40,813 nt of DNA from Streptomyces sp. TRM70350 (GCF_019219825.1 NZ_JAHUXH010000044.1:1-40813); one strand, 5' to 3'; positions 16,700 through 25,515 are shown, counted from the first letter of the stretch. The notes: generated by a model from the letters alone, not told the origin. Translations and numbers: made by a program.

Positions 16700-18121
16700 A
16701 TGACCGTGACGCAGACGGTGGACGGCGCGGGAGGGGCGGTGCACAGCGGTCTCAGGTTGGCGCTCGACCGCAGGTTCATAGCGTTGGTGTGCGCCACGGC
16801 GGTTCCTGTGACGCTGCAGTCCCTCATGTCCTCGTCCAGGACAATCGTTGACGCGCTTTTCGTATCGCACCTGGGTACCGATGAGATAGCCGCCATCGGC
16901 TATTCCACCCGCGTCATTTTCATCGTCATCATGGCCATGCTGGGAACGGCCAATGGCGGCGCGGTCATCGTCGCACAGTTCTGGGGCAACGGCAGTGCGC
17001 GGAAAGCCCGCCAGGCCACGACGTTGACCGTTGTGATCGCCAGCGCGATCGCCGTGGTCGTCTGCACCGCCTGCTTCGTCTGGGCGAGGGAGATCATGGC
17101 GGTGGGCACGGAGAATTTCCGCGTGATATCGCTGGGTACCGAATACATCAGAACTGTGATTCCGATGATCATTCCCTTCGCTGTGATATCGGTGCTGGCC
17201 GCGAGTCTGCGAAGCCTGGGGCAGGCGAAGACGGCTATGAATCTCGCCTTGATCGGCCTGTTCCTCCATGTGGCTCTGGCATACGGTCTTGTCTTCGGCA
17301 ACTGGGGAATGCCCGAACTGCGACTGGCCGGGGCGGCCTGGGCAACCGTCATCAGCACCTACGCGGAATGCCTTCTGTTCATCGTGTACCTGTACGGAAG
17401 GCGCCATCCCATGGCCTTCCGCATCCGGGACCTCCGCGACGGTGTCGGCAACGGAATCCTGCAGAAGATCTGGCGTGTCGGCCTTCCGGTATCACTGGGT
17501 TCGATGTCGTGGGCGATCGGAATCTTCTGCTACAGCGCCATCGTCGGTCGGGCCGGCACGCAGGAGCTGGCGGTTCTGTCGATGATCAATCCGATCGAGG
17601 ACACCGCCGTGTGCTTCGCGAACGGTGTGGCCACGGCGGCGGCGGTGCTCATCGGGAACAGCATCGGGGAAGGCGCCGACGAAGAGCGCACATGGTGCAT
17701 GAGCAAGGCCCTGTTGATCTGGAGCACGGCTGTCGCGGCCGTATGCAGTCTGCTCCTGCTGTTGACCAGCTTCTGGGTGGGGAAGATCTACGGGGAAATC
17801 GACGGCGAGACGATCGGCGTCGCGCGGGAAACCGCCGTCGTCTTGGCATTCGTGTTCATTTTCCGGATGACATGCATGACTCTCCAGAACGGTCTCCTGA
17901 GGGCCGGGGGAGACACGGTCTACATTTTGAGGGCGGATCTGGCCTGCCAGTGGATGATCGCCATTCCGCTGACATTCATGGCGGCGCTCGTATGGGATCT
18001 CCCGTTCCCACTTGTCTTTGTCGCCATCAACAGCGAGGAAATCGTGAAGGCCGTCATCAGCGGCTATCGCGTTTATCGCCGCAAGTGGGTTCAGAGGCTC
18101 GTCGAAACCGCGACGAGATGA
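16700..18121 (+). CDS. MATE-family efflux transporter
   Basis: A 473-residue multidrug and toxin extrusion protein, an antiporter in the cytoplasmic membrane. About twelve hydrophobic segments are visible, and family features include VTLQSLMSSSRTIVDALFVS in TM1, NGGAVIVAQFWGNG, ASLRSLGQAKTAM and, in the second half, LGSMSWAIGIFCYSAIVGR. The length is normal for the family. It follows the glycosyltransferase on the same strand with no terminator between them, so export of the glycosylated pathway product is the simplest role. Base use is slightly less GC-rich than in the PKS/NRPS genes. The start ATG 16700 has GATGAGG upstream. Confidence 0.92.
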   Translation: MTVTQTVDGAGGAVHSGLRLALDRRFIALVCATAVPVTLQSLMSSSRTIVDALFVSHLGTDEIAAIGYSTRVIFIVIMAMLGTANGGAVIVAQFWGNGSARKARQATTLTVVIASAIAVVVCTACFVWAREIMAVGTENFRVISLGTEYIRTVIPMIIPFAVISVLAASLRSLGQAKTAMNLALIGLFLHVALAYGLVFGNWGMPELRLAGAAWATVISTYAECLLFIVYLYGRRHPMAFRIRDLRDGVGNGILQKIWRVGLPVSLGSMSWAIGIFCYSAIVGRAGTQELAVLSMINPIEDTAVCFANGVATAAAVLIGNSIGEGADEERTWCMSKALLIWSTAVAAVCSLLLLLTSFWVGKIYGEIDGETIGVARETAVVLAFVFIFRMTCMTLQNGLLRAGGDTVYILRADLACQWMIAIPLTFMAALVWDLPFPLVFVAINSEEIVKAVISGYRVYRRKWVQRLVETATR

Positions 18122-18125
18122 ACAA

Positions 18126-18139
18126 GGGGACTCGTCCCC
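18126..18139 (+). terminator. Short hairpin after the MATE gene
   Basis: GGGGA CTCG TCCCC (18126-18139) forms a small stem with a tetraloop directly after the MATE stop. It has no T-run, so it is only a weak terminator candidate. Confidence 0.35.
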
Positions 18140-18232
18140 GCTGATTACGTGCACGCTCGGCGCCGCGCGGCCGAACTCCTCATCCGGGTCGGCGGGGGGG
18201 TGCCTCTATGTCCTTCGTCAAGGGTGAGTGGG

Positions 18233-19310
18233 TCATGCGGAGGCGGTTCCGGGGGTGCGTGGCTCGTAGAACGTGCCGTCGCGGAGCATGGCGAAGAGCA
18301 CGCTGATGCGGTGGTGGGCGAGGCGGAGGAGGGCTTGGGTGTGGGTCTTCTTGCGGGCGCGTTGTTTGTCGTAGTAAGTGCGGGAGGCGGGGTCGTGCAG
18401 GGCGGCGAATGCCGAGAGGAACATCGCCCGTTTCAGCTGCCGGTTGCCGCCTCTGGGCGCGTGTTCGCCATGGATCGAGGTCCCCGACGACTTCGTGGCG
18501 GGCGCAAGCCCGGCGTAGGAGGCCAGGTGGGCGGCGCTGGGGAAACTGGTGCCGTCACCGACGGTGACCAGCAGCACAGCGGCGGTCCTGACCGCGACCC
18601 CCGGCATCGAGGTCAGGACCTGGGAAAGAGGGTGTGCCTCCAGCAGGGCGTTGATCTGTGCTTCCAGGGCCCGGCGCTGTTCGTGGACGGCGGCCAGGGA
18701 GCGGACCAGGGACGGGATCACGATGTCGAGGGTGCCGGTCCCGGGAACGATGACGGTCTGTTCGTCGAGCGCGTCAAAGACCTCGTCGATCAGCCGCTGT
18801 GCCATGCGGGGGGCCTTGGGCCGGATCGCCTCGGCCGCGTATCCGGTTGGAGGCGCGGGTGGCCTCGGCCGCGAGGTCCTGGTCGAAGCCGACCAGTACG
18901 GTCAGTTCGGCGGTGATCTCGTCGGTGAGTTCCAGCGAGCGCAGTGCGTTGGGCAGGGTGCGGGCGGCGTCCGCGATGACCGCGGCGTCCTTCGCGTCGG
19001 TCTTGGCCTCGCCCGGGTAGAGGTCGGCGATCCGGCGCATCGCCAGGCCCGGCAGGTAGGCGACCTTGCAGCCCGCGTCGCGGGCGACGGTGAGCGGGAG
19101 AGCGCCGATCGAGGCAGGCTGGTCCACGATCACCAGGACGGTGCCGAACTTCGCGGTCGGCTTGTCGAAGACGGCCCGCAGTTTCGGCTCGCTGTTGGGC
19201 AGCTGCTTGTCGAAGACCTTCTTGCCGGCCGGGGTCAGCCCGTGCCCGTGATGGGCGCTCTTGCCGACGTCCAGGCCGAGGAACACGCCCACGTCTTCGG
19301 TGTCGAACAT
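18233..19310 (-). pseudogene. IS110-family transposase, internally deleted
   Basis: From ATG 19310 the N-terminal half reads VGVFLGLDVGKSAHHGHGL, IVDQPASIGALPL and GEAKTDAKDAAVIADAART, the DEDD RuvC-like domain of IS110 transposases. The C-terminal half (frame of 18233-18805) reads LTSMPGVAVRTAAVLLVTV and FPSAAHLASYAGLAPATKSS, with the characteristic Ser region. The halves meet near 18835, where NRIRG jumps to EAIRPKAPRMAQ in another frame. About 55-60 residues of the usual linker are lost. It is inactive as it stands. IS110 elements lack clear terminal inverted repeats, so the exact ends cannot be read. Confidence 0.85.
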
Positions 19311-19573
19311 CGCGCCCTTCCAGGGAAGTTGAACGTGCCGGCCTCGGCATCGGTGTCGCACGCGCATCCACGTTATGCAGACCTGCCGCCCGGGAGGTGC
19401 CGGGCGTTGCGCTCGGCGGGGCGGTAGTCGGGCCTCTGATCAGCGTCTCCGACGGCACCTTCCGGGCCCGGTGACACCACCCCAGGTCATCCCTTCGACA
19501 GGGGGGAACAGTCATGCCGGGCCCGGAGGCCAGCGGTCCCGTTGCGGAACCGCGAAGAAGATAACGGGGGGTA

Positions 19574-20003
19574 ATGGGCATCCACGGGCTGCTGGAGCAT
19601 CTCTGGCTCAACAGCTGCCCGAGACAGCCTGGGAGACCTCCCCTGAAACAGGACGGCTCCCTCCAGGAGGGCTACTTCGTGGCCGAGCTGACCGGCCTGA
19701 ACACCCGGGAGGGCCGGCCCAAAGAGCACCTTGCTGATCGTCCGGAGGGTCATCGGCCGGATGTGAGGCATCGCCGGCTCCCACCAGCCTCAATTCCTCG
19801 ACGCCCTCCACCGTGATCACACAGAAGTGGAGGACCGGGTGCGCACGAACAAGGCGATGGGCCTGCACAACCTCCTGGCGCTGCGCGACCACGCCGATCT
19901 GGTCGATGCCGAGCCCGGCACCATGTGCTTTCGCCTCTACCACCTGCCGGCCCGCCTCACGAAACACGCCCGCCGTCACCTTGAACCCGGCGCAGCCGCA
20001 GCG
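19574..20003 (+). pseudogene. IS1380-family transposase remnant
   Basis: Frames read EGYFVAELTGLNTREG, LIVRRVIGRM followed by an in-frame stop, GIAGSHQPQFLDALHRDH, and EVEDRVRTNKAMGLHNL, continuing to MCFRLYHLPARLTKHARRHL. This pattern, especially VEDRVRTxKxxGL and the C-terminal LRYRLxHLPARLxRHARR, fits IS1380-type DDE transposases. The stop codon and the missing core show that it is dead. Confidence 0.55.
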
Positions 20004-20102
20004 TCACGCGACGGCCCACCCCCGACATCAGGGGACATCATGGGCGAACCGTCGAGCCACTCAGCGACCGAACCCCGCTGACGGATCGAGGTCAAAGGTG
20101 GG

Positions 20103-21140
20103 TCACGTCGTGCCGCGGACATTCAAGCTTGGTGTCAGGACGATAGGGGGTGGCAGTTCGCCCGCGAGGAGTTGGTCGACTTGGTGGATGGCCAGTTCGC
20201 CCAGCCGTCGCTTGTCGAGGTGGAGGGTGGTCAGTGGCGGGTCGACCAGATCGACGACGCTCAGCCCGTCGTAGCCGACCAGCGCGCAGTCGTCCGGTAC
20301 TTGGACGCCGAGCCGGCGGGCGGCCCGGAGCGCGCCGATCGCAACCAGGTCGTTGAAGGCGACCACGGCGGTGAGGTCCGGGCGCGCGGCGTACAGCGCC
20401 TCGAACGCGGCGGCGCCCCCGGCCGGGGACTGCTCACCCATGACAACCCAGCCCTCGTCGACGGGCAGCGCATGTTCGCCGACGACTTCGAGGAAGGTGC
20501 GGCGCCGGACCATCGGGGCGCTCACGCACTCGCAGTCGATCATGCCGATCCGGCGGTGACCCCGGTCGATGAGGTGCTGCATCCCGGCCCGGATTCCGGC
20601 CGCGGTGTCGATGTCGACCAACGCGTGGTTCGACGAGTCCAGCCCGCGATCGACCAGAACCAGCGGCACGGTGCCCACGTACGGTTCGAGCTGCGCATCG
20701 GGATGGCTGATGTAGCCCACAAGAGCGTCAACCTGTTGGCCGAGTGAGCGGACCAGGGCCAGCTCCCGGGACCGATCGTTCTCGGTGCTGGCCACGAGCA
20801 CCTGCCAGTCGCGTTCGTCCGCGGCCGCAATCACTCCTGCCACGAACTCCGGGAAGAAGGGGTTGACCACGTCGGGGACGATGAGCCCGACGGATACGAC
20901 GTCCGGGCGGACCAGCCCCCGGCCGAACCGGCTGGGCCGGTACCGCAACTGCCTTGCGACATCGAGCACGCGTTGCTGAGTCCCCGGGTCGATCTCCCCC
21001 TTGCCGTTGATCGCCCGGGAGACGGTCTGATGGGACACGCCTGCCGCCTGAGCAACGTCGCGGAGCGTGACGCGCTTGACGGTTCTCACACCCCGCGCCC
21101 GCTGGTCTTCCGTTTCCCGCTGTCCGGCCACGCTGCCCAC
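20103..21140 (-). CDS. LacI-family transcriptional regulator
   Basis: A 345-residue LacI/GalR regulator. The HTH (VTLRDVAQAAGVSHQTVSRAI, then NGKGEIDPGTQQRV) is near residues 24-60, and YRPSRFGRGLVRP is the hinge. The periplasmic-binding-like sensor follows (SVGLIVPDVVNPFFPEFVAG, ALVDIDTAAGIRAGMQHLI, RPDLTAVVAFNDLVAIGAL). The frame is intact. It would normally repress a sugar-uptake operon and release DNA on binding a sugar. Upstream lies a duplicated GTTAACG operator (21314-21339), but the operon beyond it is gone, replaced by IS debris. It may once have served the polysaccharide locus now starting near 28700. The start taken is GTG 21140; internal GTGs cannot be excluded. Confidence 0.92.
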   Translation of the reverse strand: MGSVAGQRETEDQRARGVRTVKRVTLRDVAQAAGVSHQTVSRAINGKGEIDPGTQQRVLDVARQLRYRPSRFGRGLVRPDVVSVGLIVPDVVNPFFPEFVAGVIAAADERDWQVLVASTENDRSRELALVRSLGQQVDALVGYISHPDAQLEPYVGTVPLVLVDRGLDSSNHALVDIDTAAGIRAGMQHLIDRGHRRIGMIDCECVSAPMVRRRTFLEVVGEHALPVDEGWVVMGEQSPAGGAAAFEALYAARPDLTAVVAFNDLVAIGALRAARRLGVQVPDDCALVGYDGLSVVDLVDPPLTTLHLDKRRLGELAIHQVDQLLAGELPPPIVLTPSLNVRGTT

Positions 21141-21313
21141 TCACTTCTGTTCCTGTGCTGCCCTGTGTCCAAGTCAATCAGGTTCACCGGCCTGCCGCGC
21201 CATCACCAGCCCGGCACTGCCACGAGAGCAGGGCAGCGCCAGAACGCCACCGGCGGATCGTGAGCCGTCCGGCGGCGGGCGTTGACGGAATCCGCTCCCC
21301 TGAGCGAGAATTG

Positions 21314-21339
21314 CGTTAACGGTCACGTTAACGGTAACG
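21314..21339. promoter_or_regulatory. Tandem LacI-type operator
   Basis: Two near-identical 12-bp units, GTTAACGGTCAC (21315-21326) and GTTAACGGTAAC (21327-21338), each contain the palindrome CGTTAACG (21314-21321 and 21326-21333). A central CG inside an A/T-flanked palindrome is typical of LacI-family sites. It lies 175 bp from the LacI start and just before a gene start at 21361. Confidence 0.65.
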
Positions 21340-21360
21340 GGCCAAGCGAAGGAGAGCACA

Positions 21361-21612
21361 GTGGCTTCTTTGAGGGGTCCTCTACCGCACGAGCCCCACC
21401 AGATGTTCCGTGGCGTGTTCCGCGGCTGGCACGCAAAGGCCGGCGTCTTTTCGGCGCTGCCGGACGCACCTGTGGAGCCGGATGATCCGCAGCCTTGGTG
21501 GCGCCAACTGAGAGTTCGGCGGCAGAAGCCGAGCAGCGGTGGATCTTCGCTCAGTCGGTCCATGGCGCGTCCCCGGGGCTGTCCTGCTCCCAGTGGGGAT
21601 GGTCGGAGCTGA
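21361..21612 (+). CDS. Truncated ORF of unknown function behind the LacI-type operator
   Basis: A GTG at 21361 is preceded at good spacing by GAAGGAGA and, further up, by the LacI-type operator, so the start looks genuine. The product begins MASLRGPLPHEPHQMFRGVF. I do not recognise it. After about 50 residues the composition becomes Arg/Ser-rich and coding character is lost. The likely reading is the 5' end of a LacI-controlled gene truncated by the rearrangements to its right. Confidence 0.35.
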   Translation: MASLRGPLPHEPHQMFRGVFRGWHAKAGVFSALPDAPVEPDDPQPWWRQLRVRRQKPSSGGSSLSRSMARPRGCPAPSGDGRS

Positions 21613-21779
21613 CAAGAAGTGTCCCGCGGACCCTCCGGCGAGGGGCGGATCGAAGGTGAGTCCGCGGCAGCGAGGCGACGAACGTGCCGATCGCACAACA
21701 GCTGCCGCAGTGGCCACCGGACAAGGATCACGGAGATGAGTGAAGCGCCCCGCCCCGACCGACGCCTGATCCGGGACAA

Positions 21780-21866
21780 GGCATCGACCTCGTCGTGATC
21801 AAGGAACTCCTCGGCCACCCACATCGGCGTCACCGTCGGCGTCTACGCCCACGTCCGACTCGGCGT
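21780..21866 (+). pseudogene. Tyrosine recombinase C-terminal scrap
   Basis: GIDLVVIKELLGH is followed, after one frameshift near 21820, by HIGVTVGVYAHVRL. This is the box II end of phage-type integrases (LLGHxxIxxTxxYxH), including the His and the catalytic Tyr region. Nothing else of the gene remains. Confidence 0.55.
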
Positions 21867-21879
21867 CCCGGCGCACGTG

Positions 21880-22080
21880 TCCCCACGGCTCGCGCTCGGC
21901 GCCAGCGGTAGTAGGTGGAGGAGGCGATGTGCAGTTCCCGAAGTACGCACTCGACTCCCAGGCGTGGATGGTCGTCGATGAGCTCGCTGTCGACCTCGGA
22001 GTGCACGCCGAGGTCGACAGCGAGCTCACGCGACTCCCACGAGTACTTCCTGGGGGCAGCCGTGGTCGATGTCCTCTCAT
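21880..22080 (-). pseudogene. IS3-like transposase scrap
   Basis: Leftward frames read PRKYSWESRELAVDL (like the start of IS3 OrfA) and FIDDHPRLGVE/CVLRELHIASSTYYRWRR (like the start of IS3 OrfB). The piece is folded around the 50-bp palindrome at 21979-22028 and has no catalytic residues. Confidence 0.4.
21979..22028. repeat. Near-perfect 50-bp palindrome
   Basis: 21979-21999 and 22008-22028 are perfect reverse complements over 21 bp. The 8-bp centre contains GTGCAC, so only one pair is mismatched across the 50 bp. There is no T-tract, and it lies inside the IS scrap. It looks like a foldback duplication, or a cruciform-forming site, and not a terminator. Confidence 0.75.
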
Positions 22081-22099
22081 GAGAACCATCTGCCCCTCT

Positions 22100-22265
22100 G
22101 CCACTATCCTACGCATCTACCTCAGTTGGACAGCCAGAACTGGCAGCTCCGGGCCGTCGGCGTGCTTGCGGATCTCGCATCCGGCGGGCCTGATCCGCAG
22201 GGCCACGAACCGGGAGTACATCCCCTTCATGCCGGGGTGTGTGGCTGTGCCGCTTCCGGCTGGGC
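22100..22265 (-). pseudogene. IS701-like transposase scrap
   Basis: The minus strand reads HPGMKGMYSRFVALRIRPAG and EIRKHADGPELPV, resembling the segment RGPMxSRFAAxRVRPAGxxxR seen in IS701-type transposases. It ends at a stop, with no DDE motif preserved. Confidence 0.3.
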
Positions 22266-22294
22266 GGTGCAGCCGAGCTGTTCCCGTTGGTGTA

Positions 22295-23191
22295 TCACTC
22301 CATCGACTCCAAAATGCGATCGAGTGTCCGACGCCCCATGCTGCTCATCGTCGGATTGCTCTCGACGTAGTACCAGACAACCCCCATCGCCTGTTCGAAC
22401 GCCCAGGCCTTGCCGCGCTCCCACTCCAGATCGTCACAGGCCAGTGTCCGCCGGAGTACTTCCCGCGGGCCTGACTGCAACAGGTGCCAGGCACTGACCA
22501 GATCCAGCGCGGGGTCGGCCGGGCCGAAGCCGCCGGTGTCGAGTACGCCCCTGAGCCGGTCTCCCGCGACCAGTACATTGCCGGGAATCAAGTCACCATG
22601 GCTCATCACGTCGGCACCCGTACGTGGCAACTCCCGAAAGTGGCTCCACAATTCGCGCAGCCGGGGCACGTCGAGCAGCCCCTCACTCTCCTCGAAGCAC
22701 TTCGCCATCCAGTCGTCGTGGTCGGTGAGAACGCCGCCACGATTTTCGCCGCTGAAAAGCCGCCCCCGCGTCTCGGCGTCCCGCAGGGCTGCGATGAAGG
22801 CCGCAAGGTCCTCGGCAAAAGCGTCCGACCCACTCGGGTCGGCATCAAAGGCGACCGTTCCCGGCAGCCATGTCTGGACCGACCACGGCATGGGGTAACC
22901 CGCTCCAGGCTTTCCCAAGGCGACGGGTTCCGGGACGGGGAACCGAGACACCTGTGCCAGCTCCGCGCTCGCCTGGGCTTCCTGCTCCAGAACCGCCAGC
23001 GCCTCGGCGGCATCGACCAGGCGCAGTGGGAAACGCGCGGAGAGGTCGTTCCCGATACGGAAGATGGCGTGGACCGTCCCGGTCGACGACACGAGTTGGA
23101 TCGCCTTGCCGCTCCACTGAGGGAATTGCTCTTGGACCAAGGTCGCAACGATTTCGGTGGTCACGTCCACTTGGTCATCGTGCATGATCAT
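22295..23191 (-). CDS. APH-family phosphotransferase (antibiotic or small-molecule kinase)
   Basis: A 298-residue intact aminoglycoside-phosphotransferase-fold protein. The N-lobe includes VATLVQEQFPQWSG and IFRIGNDLSARFPLR. The catalytic loop is MSHGDLIPGNVL (His-Gly-Asp and Asn, near residue 198), and the metal-binding Asp lies in GVLDTGGFGPADPALDL. It would phosphorylate a hydroxyl on an antibiotic or metabolite in the cytoplasm. I chose ATG 23191 because GGAAGG lies about 10 nt upstream; ATG 23185 is the alternative. The TTGCCA/AGGCAA/TGGCAA cluster lies about 190 bp upstream, so it may belong to the XRE-TPR regulon and act in self-resistance. A scrap of a second APH gene is at 14940. Confidence 0.88.
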   Translation of the reverse strand: MIMHDDQVDVTTEIVATLVQEQFPQWSGKAIQLVSSTGTVHAIFRIGNDLSARFPLRLVDAAEALAVLEQEAQASAELAQVSRFPVPEPVALGKPGAGYPMPWSVQTWLPGTVAFDADPSGSDAFAEDLAAFIAALRDAETRGRLFSGENRGGVLTDHDDWMAKCFEESEGLLDVPRLRELWSHFRELPRTGADVMSHGDLIPGNVLVAGDRLRGVLDTGGFGPADPALDLVSAWHLLQSGPREVLRRTLACDDLEWERGKAWAFEQAMGVVWYYVESNPTMSSMGRRTLDRILESME

Positions 23192-23380
23192 TCTCGCAGG
23201 GCCTTCCACTAGTCCCATTCGTCACGCCAAAAGCAGACCGGATCGGCTGGGATTCTCGGCCGCCCAAGTGTCTGAAACGTTCCGGTCGCCCCAGGTCGCA
23301 GACGCGGCTGCCACATCGCCGCGGCCGACGGTACGGGCATCCCAGCTCGATCTCCCACCGTGACAGAGTAGGCGCATGTG

Positions 23381-23406
23381 TTGCCAACTAAGGCAATGAA
23401 TGGCAA
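23381..23406. promoter_or_regulatory. Phased TTGCCA-type half-sites upstream of the APH gene
   Basis: TTGCCA 23381-23386, AGGCAA 23391-23396 and TGGCAA 23401-23406 are exactly 10 bp apart, matching the clusters at 4942-4967 and 13074-13099. Toward the APH gene the best -10 (TACTCT, 23370-23365) is 20 bp from TTGCCT. Toward the right, CAACAT (23404-23409) is 17 bp from TTGCCA. So the direction is uncertain, and a rightward target may have been displaced by the IS3 element. Confidence 0.6.
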
Positions 23407-23501
23407 CATCGGGAGTAGTTGCCCCCTGTTCACCCAGCGGCGCGCGGTCGGTGCCAGTTGTTGAGCCGGAAGATTTCAAGTCCAGTGAGACTGTCGTGAC
23501 G

Positions 23502-24547
23502 CTATGAGGTTTGTGGTGCGGGTTCGCGGCGCTTGGCCGGGTCGTTGATCCAGGCGGTCTGGGGTATATGGGGTGGTTGGGGGCGGCGGCCGAAGCGTTC
23601 GGGGTGGCGGGCGCATGCCTCGGCGAGGGTGACGGCCCGCTGGTCGCGGACCTCCTCGGCGGTGCCGAAGTGGACGGAGGCGGGTGTGTGCCAGCCGATG
23701 CCCGAGTGCCGGTGCTCATGGTTGTAGTACGCGATGAAGGCGTCGAACCACTCTCGGGCGTGGGTCACGGAGTCCAACCGTTCGGGATAGTCGGACATGT
23801 ACTTCGTGGTCTTGAACTGGGCCTCGCTGTAGGGCTTGTCGTTGTAGACCTTCGGCCGGGAGTGCGATCTTGTCACCCCGAGATCGATGAGCAGCTGGGA
23901 GACCTTCTTGCTGGTCATCGAGGTGCCGCGGTCGGCGTGCACGGTCTCGGGCACGATCCCGTTGCGGGCGATGGTCTCGCGGATCAACTCCTCGTCTCGC
24001 TCGGCGGGTTCGGCGCCTCGACGGTGTGGCCGACGATGTAGCGGCTGAAGATGTCGATGATGACGTAGGCGTGATACCAGATGCCCTTGGCCGGTCCGGC
24101 CGCCTTGGTGATGTCCCAGGTGAACACCTGCGACGGGGCGGTGGCCACCAGTTCGGGCACCGTCCTGGCGGGATGGGTGGCCTGTCTTCGGCGCGAGCGC
24201 GGAAGCTTTCCCATGACCTCCAACGCGGCCTTGCTCCGGGCCAGTTCCCTCTCCAGGCGCTCCACTTGGCGGCGCAGTTTCTTGTTCTTCGCCTCGGCGC
24301 CAGACTTCTTCGGCCTCGCCGGGCTGGTGCGCTGATCGACCAGTTTCTCCAGGGCTCCGGCATCCCGCGCGGCCCGCCACTCCTTCACGTGCGAGTGGTA
24401 CAACCGCTCGCGGCACAGGATCGCGCCCTTCTCGTTCTTGGGCGCGGCGTCGTACTCGGCCACTATCCGCAGTTTGTACTCGGGGCTGAAAGTGCGGCGC
24501 GTCGGCCGGAGGGCCGGGTCGGGTCCGGCGGGCGTGGTGCTGGTCAT
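23502..24547 (-). pseudogene. IS3-family transposase, OrfA-OrfB fused by deletion and frameshifted
   Basis: From ATG 24547 the OrfA part reads RRTFSPEYKLRIVAEYDA and a coiled coil (KNKKLRRQVERLERELARSK). It runs directly into the middle of OrfB (ARTVPELVATAP), skipping the start of OrfB. The DDE residues are visible: Asp in VFTWDITK, Asp in VHADRGTSMTSKK and Glu in PYSEAQFKTTKY. A frameshift near 24000 (VEAPNPPSE against AEPAERDEELI) splits the frame. The C-terminus ends AKRREPAPQTS at 23502. The element is unlikely to be active. Confidence 0.82.
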
Positions 24548-24668
24548 GAGGGGATGGTTCTCCTATCGTGCTCTCTCAGTGGGCGGTTCGTGAGTCTTTG
24601 AGTGGGTCTGCTGTCGCCTGATGATGTGGCGGCGGGGCGGAATCTGCCGGTCCGCGGTTGGTGATTGG

Positions 24669-25515
24669 GTGAGTGAACGCAAGCCGTATCCGAGTGACTT
24701 ATCGGACGAGCAGTGGTCGTTGATCGAGCCGGTGATCACCGCGTGGAAGGACCGGCACCGCTCGGTCAGCGGCCACCAGGGCGCCTACGCCATGCGGGAG
24801 ATCGTGAACGCGATCCTCTACCAGGGGCGGACTGGCTGCCAGTGGGCCTATCTCCCGCACGACCTGCCGCAGAAGAGCGCGACCTACTACTACTTCGCCG
24901 CCTGGCGGGACGACGGAACCGACCAGGTCATCCATGAACTTCTGCGCTGCCAGGTCCGCGAACGCGCCCGCCGATTAGAGGACCCGACCCTGGTGGTCCT
25001 GGACACCCAGAGTGTCCACGTGGCCGCCGGGGTCCCCGCCTCCACGACCGGACACGATCCTGCCAAGCGGGTGCCCGGCCGCAAACGCGGCCTGGCCGTG
25101 GACGTCCTCGGCCTGGTCATCGCGGTCGTCGTCCTCGCCGCGAACACCCACGACAACGCCGCGGGCATCGTCCTGCTGGACCAGGTCGCCGAGCACACCG
25201 GCGGAACCGTCGGCAAAGCCCTGGTCGACCAGGGCTTCAAGAACCAGGTCGTCGAACACGGCGCCGGCCTGGGAATTGACGTCGTGATCGTCGCACGCAA
25301 CCCGCAGGACAAGGGGTTCGTGCCGCGGCCGAAGCGGTGGAGGGTCGAGCAGACCTACGGGGATCCTGATACTGCACCGGCGCCTGGTCCGCGACTACGA
25401 GCACTGTCCCTCCTCCGCCTCCCGCGTCTACTGGGCGATGACCCACGTCATGACCCGACGCCTCACCGGCGCGAACGCCCCCACCTGGCGCGCGGAGCAG
25501 GCGGCGGCAGCGTGA
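24669..25515 (+). pseudogene. IS5-family transposase with a one-base frameshift
   Basis: From GTG 24669 the frame reads YPSDLSDEQWSLIEPVI, GRTGCQWAYLPHDLP, VVLDTQSVH (first Asp) and ALVDQGFKNQVVEHG (second Asp), then RWRVEQTYG (the catalytic Glu region). At the GGGG run near 25358 one extra G breaks the frame. In the next frame the usual C-terminus continues as ILILHRRLVRDYEHCPSSA and TGANAPTWRAEQAAAA, to TGA 25513-25515. Apart from this base the gene is complete, so it is either a very recent pseudogene or a homopolymer error. Confidence 0.85.

Noticed and set aside
19574..20081. Two plus-strand ORFs as independent hypothetical genes
   Set aside because: Together they spell IS1380-type transposase segments interrupted by a stop codon.
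23222..23376. Small minus-strand ORF (MRLLCHGGRSSW..., about 51 codons) next to the operator at 23381 as a second pheromone gene
   Set aside because: No signal peptide, no IDWP-like motif and its start overlaps the putative -10.
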